Positions 19,754-26,793 of a stretch of 64,000 nt of DNA are shown in pieces. The stretch lies in NCBI RefSeq assembly GCF_007746795.1, contig NZ_CP036343.1:978480-1042479 (forward strand), given 5' to 3'. Position 1 is the stretch's first letter. Each line of letters begins with the position of its first letter. Origin of the DNA: Gimesia algae. Its GTDB lineage: Bacteria; Planctomycetota; Planctomycetia; Planctomycetales; Planctomycetaceae. Under the pieces are notes generated by a model. That model was not told the origin of the DNA. It saw only the letters and a list, made by a program, of their open reading frames with translations, and searched no databases. A program made the position numbers and the translations under genes.

Positions 19754-20305
19754 TTACAGGAGTCCTGCATAGAAGAAATAGGCAATCGATCCGATGCAAA
19801 TGGGGATACCATAAGGCAACAGAAACATGGTCGGTTTCCGTTCTTTGGCGATGCGTGACAGTTCGCGTGGGTTCTTCACTGAACGCCATTCATCAAGAAT
19901 CATGATGGCCTGCCCCAAATGCTTGTAGAAGTTCTTGCGATAGAGCACCATGCCTACTGCCATGATCGCTCCCACTACTGTGGTTACGCAGAAGGCATAG
20001 AAGGTAATTTTGACGCCCAGCCAGGCACCGATGCCTGCCATCAATTTAACGTCTCCTGCTCCCATGCCACCAACGCTGTACAGTGGGAGAAGTGTAGCCA
20101 GTCCGACTACCATTCCCAGCAGTCCCCAACCCAGTCCAGCCAGTCCGCCGGTCCAGGTCATATAAATCAAGCCGGACAGAACCATCGGATAGGTGATCCA
20201 GTTGGGAACACGCAGTTCTTTTCCATCAATGTATGCGGCATAAATCAAGACAATGGAAACAAACTTTACATGCCAATTCTCGAGAAGTAACTGTTGCCAA
20301 TCCAT
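19754..20305 (-). CDS. cpaA: prepilin peptidase CpaA/TadV (A24)
   Basis: An inner-membrane aspartic protease of about 183 residues that cleaves the Flp leader. The two catalytic aspartates are visible in YIDGKELRVPNW and in the GxGD motif GGMGAGDVKLMAGIGAWLG. Several hydrophobic helices follow. The N-terminal methylase domain of larger PilD enzymes is absent, as expected for the Tad class. I chose ATG 20305, with AAAGG upstream, over the TTG just before it. The 303 bp between it and cpaB contain no recognised gene. Confidence 0.88.
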   Translation of the reverse strand: MDWQQLLLENWHVKFVSIVLIYAAYIDGKELRVPNWITYPMVLSGLIYMTWTGGLAGLGWGLLGMVVGLATLLPLYSVGGMGAGDVKLMAGIGAWLGVKITFYAFCVTTVVGAIMAVGMVLYRKNFYKHLGQAIMILDEWRSVKNPRELSRIAKERKPTMFLLPYGIPICIGSIAYFFYAGLL

Positions 20306-20308
20306 CAA

Positions 20309-20743
20309 TATGGCCTTTCTTATCGTGTCTTAATGAAATGCGTTTTACAGCATTCCTTTGGGGATATTACTTGTTAGTCATACTCAGGTCTGACCGTCTG
20401 TCAGTTCATCCGAACCATAGTCAACAGGATCTACCCTGATATGATTTGTATTCTTATTATCCAGCTTAGGTCACAGGCTCAGCAGGGGATGTGAATATCT
20501 TAAATTTTTCTCTGGTTTTTAATGGCCCGCTGTCTGGATGTGAATGTGTGCCTGCCGGAGTTTGAATCCGAATCCGGGAGATTGTTACTTCTGTCACTCA
20601 AGCCTTATTTCACAACACTCTGTGACCTCGCTGTCATGGGCTGTAGACGTATGCCTTCTCCGCTCTGGCTCAATGTAACCTCTCCCCCCGGGGGGAGCGT
20701 GAACCGATACTGTGATTTATGTTTTTTTTTATCCGGTACTTGA
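20309..20743. other. intergenic region with a GC-rich palindrome
   Basis: No gene was recognised between cpaA and repeat copy D. A perfect 16-bp palindrome CTCCCCCCGGGGGGAG lies at 20682-20697, and a run of T residues at 20721-20730. The palindrome has no loop, so it is a poor terminator and could instead be a protein-binding site. Confidence 0.4.
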
Positions 20744-20840
20744 TCTAGAGCGCATCACATTTAACCATAGCGTCTCTCAATCGATTATACTCGCTCCACA
20801 TGGCCTTGGAGACGCTACAGTAAAACTGGAAACAGTCTAG
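20744..20840 (+). repeat. interspersed inverted-repeat element, copy D
   Basis: The best-preserved copy, running from TCTAGAGCGCATCACATTTA to CTGGAAACAGTCTAG. The two 34-nt ends match imperfectly in inverted orientation (about 22 of 34 positions), with TAGCGTCTC/GAGACGCTA fully conserved. Its right end supplies the TAG stop of the minus-strand small ORF at 20837-20947. Confidence 0.88.
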
Positions 20841-20947
20841 CAGCGGCTACAGCTCAGCAGGGAAGTAAACCAGACAATAACGGTAGCCATCATCATGAAT
20901 AACTCCAAAACCGCGCCCGCCGGGGCATCAAAGCAGTAAGGAAACAT
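20837..20947 (-). CDS. 36-residue predicted membrane small protein
   Basis: A short ORF with a strong ribosome-binding site (GAGGAGAG, 3 nt before ATG). It encodes MFPYCFDAPAGAVLELF, then a hydrophobic stretch (MMMATVIVWFTSLLS), and ends CSRC. The TAG stop is the terminal TAG of repeat copy D. It lies between the flp terminator and cpaA, inside the Tad locus on the same strand. Function unknown; the hydrophobic core suggests a membrane peptide. No homology evidence is available, so its reality rests on the ribosome-binding site and context. Confidence 0.4.
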   Translation of the reverse strand: MFPYCFDAPAGAVLELFMMMATVIVWFTSLLSCSRC

Positions 20948-21042
20948 TCTTCTCTCCTCAAAAAATCGAACCAGTTTGAGACTCAATTAACGGAACATCA
21001 TCAGATACTGCGATCAACTGGCTTTCAGGGAATCGCATACGC

Positions 21043-21085
21043 AAGAAAACGCTCAGCCGAAGATTCGACTGAGCGATTTTTTTTT
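21043..21085 (-). terminator. intrinsic terminator downstream of flp
   Basis: CGCTCAGYCGAA faces TTCGRCTGAGCG (7 outer bp perfect, one G-T wobble inside). On the minus strand it is followed by TTTTCTT, and on the plus strand by nine T residues, so it could act in both directions. It separates the abundantly expressed pilin gene from the rest of the Tad locus. Confidence 0.8.
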
Positions 21086-21113
21086 AACTTTGCAGTAATA
21101 CATCTGGCCTCTG

Positions 21114-21287
21114 TTAGGTCAATGCATCACGTACGGCTTCAAACTTCGCGTTGGCGTTTGTTCCGACGGCCTGAATAGCAGTCAGACAGACGATAACGAT
21201 CAGAGCCAGCATCACAGCGTATTCAACAGCTGTAGGACCATCTTCTGAAACCAGGAAGTTTTTGATGCTCTTTGTCAGATTCTTCAT
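21114..21287 (-). CDS. flp: Flp-type (type IVb) major pilin
   Basis: A 57-residue prepilin: MKNLTKSIKNFLVSEDG, then the cleavage site G/PTAVEYAVM with Glu at mature position 5 and Tyr at 6, then a hydrophobic helix (LALIVIVCLTAIQAV) and a short tail. This is the Flp family pattern. The ATG at 21287 has GAGAG upstream; an upstream in-frame start would place 15 basic residues before it. CpaA nearby is the expected processing enzyme. Confidence 0.93.
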   Translation of the reverse strand: MKNLTKSIKNFLVSEDGPTAVEYAVMLALIVIVCLTAIQAVGTNANAKFEAVRDALT

Positions 21288-21924
21288 TGTTGCTCTCTTT
21301 CTTTCCAATTGTTGTCGACGCATGGACCACATGTATCGACACTAAACAACCAAGCTATGAAAGCCGCGACTCCCTATGTTCGCTTATTCCCACAGCTCAC
21401 CCGAAACATTTGCTTCTTTGAGTTACATCCTCAAATGAAGCACCCAATATGCCCCCTCTTCAGAAGAGCAGATTTTCTGTATCCAATAGCTGAAATACAG
21501 AAACGGTATTGGAGATATTTAATTCACATAACAACGGAAGATAACTCCGATATGATGTCAAACCTGTTGTGCTCGCTGCATCAGCTTTTATTTACTGAGC
21601 AAACTGATCACACTTAAAAGTAGGTCACGGGTTAAGACAGTCAAGCAGAGTTGCAAAAGATTTTTCAAGAAAAACATCGGGTTCAACAAAAGAAACATTC
21701 AAGACCTGGAAAACTCTACGCAGCCAGCGAATTCCCTCAATGATGCAAAAAATCAACAGCCTGTTATTTTCTGTAAAATAACGACGCCCGCCTGTGTGAA
21801 TTCTTTTTCGGGCATTCGCAAAGGTCATATTCCACGAAGCAACGCGATGAGTTTCTCTATAACGCCGCCAGGGAATCACCTGAGGAGGAGGGTTCTGAAG
21901 AGATTGCGCAGCCAGTCGAACGCA
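21288..21924. other. 637-bp intergenic region
   Basis: Two short ORFs cross this stretch but neither has a ribosome-binding site or protein-like composition. It must contain the flp promoter and the 3' region of the 21925-23412 gene. I found no clear sigma-54 or sigma-70 boxes. Confidence 0.45.
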
Positions 21925-23412
21925 TTATTTAACACGGGACCATTCCAGAATTTTCTGCTGCATACGTTCCCGGTCCAGCGCATCCGGCTCCGTTTGCTTC
22001 AGCGCATGCCTGAGGATGCTGACTGCCCGCTCCGAATCACCCTGGCTGTGATAGCTGTTCGCCAGTTGAATCTGTACTACCGGAATTTCCGGCACTTGAG
22101 TCGACGTGTACTGCCAGAGTGTCAGGCCATCGCGCCAGATTGTCAGATAATGCTCTGTCTGCCAGCTGAAACGCGTCAACATAGCCAGTACCAGCACTCC
22201 GAACACAGCAGGCAGGAAATAGCCAGATCGTGATTTTTTCGGTAATACTGATACCAGAATGCGATCTCTTAATCGCTCCAGTAACTGCATCGTACCGGCA
22301 AAGATCAAGGCGAAGAAGGGGACCGAAGGGAGGTAGAGATAGCGGTCATTCATCAATGTCGTAATGGGAAACAAATTCAAAACCGGTATCAATAACAGAA
22401 TGAATGTGGCCCCCGCAAATAAGATCAGGGGCTCCCGTTTCCCCATGCGGACGAACAGTATCGCTGCCACCAGCCAGCAGACAACAGAAATCGTAACGTT
22501 CCAGATGATGCCACTGGTTGGCGGATCGTACAGTACAGATCGCGTGCCAGGCCAGAGCAGCATCTGCACGTACTTCGACATGATCACGCTATCAACCGAA
22601 ATCAGTTCCAGTTTGCTCATGCCGAAATGATCGCGGACACCTCCCAGTTCACTGGTCTGGGCCAGCATCGTAATCACCAGCAGCAACAGGGCACAGCAAC
22701 CGGGAAAGACCTGCTTTTTGACGGCTTCCCGGAATGGTACTTTCGCAACCCAGTAGTCGTAACAGAACACGATCGCCGGTACGACCACAGCTAATGCCTT
22801 GGAAAGTAAGGCACAGATAAAACATAAGAATCCACAGGTATTCTGTTCCAGGGTTCGATCTTTTCTGAGCCAGTACCAGAGCGATGCCAGGATAAAAGCG
22901 CCTGAAAGCAGACCTTTTCGCGAAGAGATCCAAACCACCGTTTCCACCTGAACGGGATGTATGGCAAACACCGCAGCCGTCGCCCAGCCCAGCATCCGGT
23001 TCTGAGTCAGCCTTGTAATTAACAGAAAGACAAGAACCACATTCACCAGATGCAACAAAATATTCGTCAGATGATATCCGCCGGCCCAGAGACCATACAC
23101 ACTGTGATCCAGCAGAAATGAGAATACCGTTAACGGTGCGTAATTTCTGGTCACCACCTGTGTTGCAACTTTCTGCAGATTCTCGGGATGCCAGCTTTTG
23201 ATCAAAGGATTCTGGATGACATACCAGGGATCGTCCCAGTTGACAAAATCAAACTGGACCGCCATTCCAAAACTGATCAACACCAGGAGCGCCAGCAGAA
23301 CGCAGGCGCGCCATTGCTTTTGAACCGCCCGACATAATTGCCAGGGGAGTTCCCGCTGATCTGGTTGTATTTGATTTGACATTTGAACGTTTCCAAAGCT
23401 TTGCAGACTCAT
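21925..23412 (-). CDS. multi-pass TMTC/PMT-like glycosyltransferase with C-terminal TPR
   Basis: About 495 residues with roughly ten membrane helices. The N-terminal periplasmic loop carries VNWDDPWYVIQNPLIK, the acidic-pair motif of the TMTC/DUF1736-type and GT-C O-mannosyltransferases. NYAPLTVFSFLLDHSVYGLWAGGYHLTNILLHLVN follows, then AIHPVQVETVVWISSRKGLL. The C-terminus has one TPR-like unit (QLANSYHSQGDSERAVSILRHAL). Members transfer a sugar from a polyprenyl phosphate onto proteins outside the cytoplasm. The neighbouring divergent DPM1-like gene would make such a donor. Start ATG 23412 or 23382 are both plausible. Confidence 0.72.
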   Translation of the reverse strand: MSLQSFGNVQMSNQIQPDQRELPWQLCRAVQKQWRACVLLALLVLISFGMAVQFDFVNWDDPWYVIQNPLIKSWHPENLQKVATQVVTRNYAPLTVFSFLLDHSVYGLWAGGYHLTNILLHLVNVVLVFLLITRLTQNRMLGWATAAVFAIHPVQVETVVWISSRKGLLSGAFILASLWYWLRKDRTLEQNTCGFLCFICALLSKALAVVVPAIVFCYDYWVAKVPFREAVKKQVFPGCCALLLLVITMLAQTSELGGVRDHFGMSKLELISVDSVIMSKYVQMLLWPGTRSVLYDPPTSGIIWNVTISVVCWLVAAILFVRMGKREPLILFAGATFILLLIPVLNLFPITTLMNDRYLYLPSVPFFALIFAGTMQLLERLRDRILVSVLPKKSRSGYFLPAVFGVLVLAMLTRFSWQTEHYLTIWRDGLTLWQYTSTQVPEIPVVQIQLANSYHSQGDSERAVSILRHALKQTEPDALDRERMQQKILEWSRVK

Positions 23413-23678
23413 TCGCAACCTGCTTTAAACATAGGTTGTACACAGATGTCTGCACACGCTTTGCATTAATTGTTGTTTCTCTGCAACGTCAAACGTTACC
23501 CCAGCCGCTATATCCAATACAACCGGCTCAAGCAGCCTGCTGTCTGCGCCAGATAAAATCACAGGATCCCCGGCCAGAGAATGAACTCTCACAGCGCTGA
23601 AAATTAAGCTAGGCTTGTCGCAGATAACGCTTTACTGAAGGAACATGTATTTTCACATCGAGACACGCGGAGAGACAC

Positions 23679-24593
23679 GTGCAGGCACCACAGGCAATTG
23701 CAGATTCGGAAATCAATACTTCCGTTCCCGTTATGGCACCGGATAGCGTCGAGATCATGTCGCAGTTCCAGAGCATGGAACCAATGCTGGCTGAAATTGA
23801 ACGCAGTTGTTTTCCACAAGGAAAAACTATCGTGGTGATGCCGGCTTACAACGCCGCGAGCACCCTGGAAAAGACATTAGCCGATCTTCCCGCAGAAGTG
23901 GTTGACGAAATCATTCTGGTCGATGATGGCAGCACTGATGGAACAGTCGCGCTGGCTTTACAGCATGGACTGACTGTCGTGAAACATAAAGAAAATCGGG
24001 GCTATGGTGGAAATCAGAAGACCTGTTATCAGTATGCCCTGGATCACGGTGCAGAATATGTGGTGATGCTGCACCCCGACTACCAGTACGATAGCCGCGT
24101 CGTCGGAATCGCCATTCAGCTGCTGAGGCTGGGTATCTGCGATGTGGTCCTGGGTTCCCGAATCCGAACCAGACAGGAAGCACTGGCAGGAGGGATGCCT
24201 GCCTGGAAATATCTGGCCAATCGTCTGCTGACGATCACCGAAAATATTGCACTGGGACAGAACCTGGGAGATTTTCACAGTGGATTTCGTGCTTATCGCA
24301 GAGAAGTTCTGGAAACCATTCCCTATGAACACAACTCCAACGACTTCGTCTTTGACAGCCAACTACTCGCACAGGCGGTCTACTTTCAATTCCGGGTCGG
24401 TGATATCCCTGTTCCCGTCCGCTACTTTCCCGAAGCCTCCAGCATCAGCTTCAAACGCTGCGTGAAATACGGCATGGGCACACTGGCTGTACTCGCGCGT
24501 TTCTGGGCCCAACGACTGCGAATCCGCCCTTCAAAGATATTCTTCAGCAAGAAGAACGATCATGACACAGAGAACCGGGTACAACTGCAATAG
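23679..24593 (+). CDS. family 2 glycosyltransferase, polyprenyl-phosphate sugar synthase-like
   Basis: A 304-residue protein with GTG start and GGAGA upstream. The GT-A domain shows [52 protein letters not shown], and the metal-binding DxD-type site [12 protein letters not shown]. The pattern is that of dolichyl/polyprenyl-phosphate mannose or glucose synthases. No C-terminal membrane helices are present. It is divergent from the TMTC-like gene, which uses such lipid-linked sugars. The stop codon TAG is the first three bases of repeat copy E. Confidence 0.85.
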   Translation: MQAPQAIADSEINTSVPVMAPDSVEIMSQFQSMEPMLAEIERSCFPQGKTIVVMPAYNAASTLEKTLADLPAEVVDEIILVDDGSTDGTVALALQHGLTVVKHKENRGYGGNQKTCYQYALDHGAEYVVMLHPDYQYDSRVVGIAIQLLRLGICDVVLGSRIRTRQEALAGGMPAWKYLANRLLTITENIALGQNLGDFHSGFRAYRREVLETIPYEHNSNDFVFDSQLLAQAVYFQFRVGDIPVPVRYFPEASSISFKRCVKYGMGTLAVLARFWAQRLRIRPSKIFFSKKNDHDTENRVQLQ

Positions 24594-24662
24594 ACTGTCT
24601 CCAGTTTTACTGTAGCGTCTCCAACCGATGAAAGACGCTATAGTTAAATGTGATACGTTCTG
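24591..24662 (-). repeat. interspersed inverted-repeat element, copy E (centre deleted)
   Basis: A shorter copy of about 72 bp that lacks roughly 24 nt of the central region. TAGCGTCT and AGACGCTA are kept around a 12-nt loop. It starts with TAGACTGTCTCC, whose TAG is the stop of the upstream glycosyltransferase gene. Confidence 0.82.
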
Positions 24663-24701
24663 GAATTCCTATACAGTTGCCCGGACTGGCTGCCTCTGAA
24701 T

Positions 24702-26513
24702 TTATTCACCTGCCGCTGGTGGTGCCGAACTGGAATTCCCGCGTAGGAAATGCACGATAATGGCAAGACCAATAAAGACTCCCAGAGCAATAAAGCCATA
24801 AGTAGCGAAGGCACTGGATTTAATACTCCAGACACAGCCGAAAGTCGCCAGCAGGGTGGAAATCCCCATGGCCAGGTTCCAAGCCACACGTTTGCCCCCC
24901 TTGGGAATCCGATCTCCCAGAATTTTTGGTGAGTTCATCATAAAAAAGAACGTGGCATAAGCGATCGGCAGCAGCACCATCCCGAACATCGACGTTGGCA
25001 CGGCCAACCAGGCTTTCGCATCTGAATCGCCCCAGATAAAGGGTCCCGCAATTCCAGTAAGCGCTGGCATAAAACAGCCAATGCGATGGAATGTTCCCCG
25101 CGGTTCAACGCCCAGCATTTCGCAGAATACAAAGCCGTTGATTAACATCAGAATGATGATCGTAGAGACAGCCATCGCGACCACGCCCAGACCGAATACA
25201 AGCTGTGAAACCGTAGCCCCCGCCAGTGGCTTGAGTGCTGTCGCTAACTGGAATGCATCCCGGTTGACCAGCATCGCTGCCAGGGTTCGCTCAGGCAGAG
25301 GCAATTCATTTCGTTTTTCCTGCAAAGCCTCCGCATTGTCTTTCCGCTGCAATTCGTCCCATTCGTGCTGCAATTTGCTCCATTCTTCAGGAGAGACTTC
25401 TGCTTTAATACGGTTATTAAGCATCTCTGCTTTAATACGGTTGTCAAGCAGCTTGTCGAATTGATCTTGCAAATTGCCGGGGACTACAATCACCTTTCCA
25501 TCCGCATCCACAACCTGGCCTTTAGCATTGGTTTCCCCCACCAGGCCGGCGGCCGGTTGGGCATGGAACTGTGAAGCGGCTGCAATCACTACGCAACTGG
25601 TTGCCAGCAGGAAGGGAATGAACAGCCCGGTCGCCAGGTCGAACATCGCCAGGCCGCGAAAATCCTTATCCCAGCCTTTGGCTCGCATGGAGTAGGGGAG
25701 CAGAAAGGTCATATTGATCCCGACGGCGGTCGCGGCAGCGGTAATCATCACCTGCTGCTGTTTATCCACGATCAGGTTCTTCCAATACTTGGCGAATCCG
25801 CCCGCCTGTGCCAGCACATCGGAAAACTCAGGTGAAGGATTGGTAAACAGACTGAAGTTCGGAATATAGCCGGCTAGAATTTTCCCCCAGTCCAGATCAT
25901 TCGTGGAGAAACTCATTTTGAGAACCACGCCGAAGAAACAGAGGACGACGATTCCCACCAGAATTTTCAGGATCGCCTCAAACAGTTTGATGCCCCATCC
26001 GCCTGAATCGTAAAACCAAATGATAATTGCCGAGATTACAAACAGGACTGCGACCGCTGAGATAAGTCCATTCTTGCCGTCACCAAAAAATTCGGGCGCC
26101 AGATTCTGCTGCAGGGCTGCTGTCCCTAACGCATACTGGGGCATAATCCAGACCAGGTTCGCCATCAGAGTCGCAATCGCCCACCCCCAGCCGAGCACCG
26201 GGTTGATGTGAGTATTGATCGCAGCAAAGGGACGTTCTTTTGTTGACAACGCCACATAACCAATGGCGCTTAACATGATGACCCCCATGATCATCGCTAC
26301 GGGTTGCAACCACATCAGGTGGTAACCGGAAAGAATCCCGAGATAGAGCCCCCCCGCTAAAGATCCGCCCCCCAGAGTAATCGCACTCTGTAACCAGCCG
26401 GGACCGGAAAGCCTGGTGTAAGCCAGCACCTTGGCACCAGTTCCTTTTGCCTTCGCGTCCAGGATCAGTTGGCGGTCTTGTTCAATCCGTGAATTTGCTG
26501 CTTCATCTGTCAT
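24702..26513 (-). CDS. Nramp-like divalent metal transporter
   Basis: A 603-residue multi-pass membrane protein resembling the Nramp/SLC11 fold: SGPGWLQSAITLGGGSLAGGLYLG at the first helix, then about ten further hydrophobic helices. The canonical DPGN motif of helix 1 is not visible (here GGGSLAGG), so the metal specificity cannot be assumed. A charged cytoplasmic-type insertion at about 330-405 contains NRIKAEMLNNRIKAEV, made by a 27-nt tandem duplication. Stands alone; its 3' end is next to repeat copy E. Confidence 0.6.
   Translation of the reverse strand: MTDEAANSRIEQDRQLILDAKAKGTGAKVLAYTRLSGPGWLQSAITLGGGSLAGGLYLGILSGYHLMWLQPVAMIMGVIMLSAIGYVALSTKERPFAAINTHINPVLGWGWAIATLMANLVWIMPQYALGTAALQQNLAPEFFGDGKNGLISAVAVLFVISAIIIWFYDSGGWGIKLFEAILKILVGIVVLCFFGVVLKMSFSTNDLDWGKILAGYIPNFSLFTNPSPEFSDVLAQAGGFAKYWKNLIVDKQQQVMITAAATAVGINMTFLLPYSMRAKGWDKDFRGLAMFDLATGLFIPFLLATSCVVIAAASQFHAQPAAGLVGETNAKGQVVDADGKVIVVPGNLQDQFDKLLDNRIKAEMLNNRIKAEVSPEEWSKLQHEWDELQRKDNAEALQEKRNELPLPERTLAAMLVNRDAFQLATALKPLAGATVSQLVFGLGVVAMAVSTIIILMLINGFVFCEMLGVEPRGTFHRIGCFMPALTGIAGPFIWGDSDAKAWLAVPTSMFGMVLLPIAYATFFFMMNSPKILGDRIPKGGKRVAWNLAMGISTLLATFGCVWSIKSSAFATYGFIALGVFIGLAIIVHFLRGNSSSAPPAAGE
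25400..25442 (-). repeat. 27-nt tandem duplication inside the transporter gene
   Basis: CTGCTTTAATACGGTT occurs at 25400-25415 and again at 25427-25442, an offset of 27 nt (nine codons). It duplicates the NRIKAE segment without breaking the frame. Confidence 0.85.
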
Positions 26514-26742
26514 TGCAAACTCTTGCTATATCAGGGTTTATTTAAGTTACTTTAGAATACTTTGTTCAGAACGTAAAAGGACCAAGGTAACCAGTATTCA
26601 GTCGAGAATCAAGCAACGTTGATTGATGAGCGGATGAGTTTGTCGATCCGCAAACTGAAGATGCACGAGTCCTGTAAACGAACGCAAAGTCAGCGCAGAG
26701 ATGGATGTGTGCAGAACACATATCAGGGGAAGAAAACCAGAC

Positions 26743-26779
26743 GCATTCCCCCCGGACAGCAATTGTCCGGGGGGAATGC
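26743..26779 (-). terminator. strong hairpin after the M16 protease gene
   Basis: A perfect 16-bp stem GCATTCCCCCCGGACA / TGTCCGGGGGGAATGC with a 5-nt loop, 15 nt after the stop. On the minus strand TTTTCTT follows after a short spacer. It is likely the intrinsic terminator of the protease gene. Confidence 0.75.
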
Positions 26780-26793
26780 TTTGCTGGAAGATT

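Noticed and set aside
20682-20697. Terminator for an upstream gene
   Set aside because: A perfect palindrome with zero loop and the T-run 24 nt away; it is not a usable intrinsic terminator geometry.
21309-21617. 102-residue plus-strand frame upstream of flp
   Set aside because: Starts inside the flp upstream region on the opposite strand, has no ribosome-binding site and no protein-like pattern.
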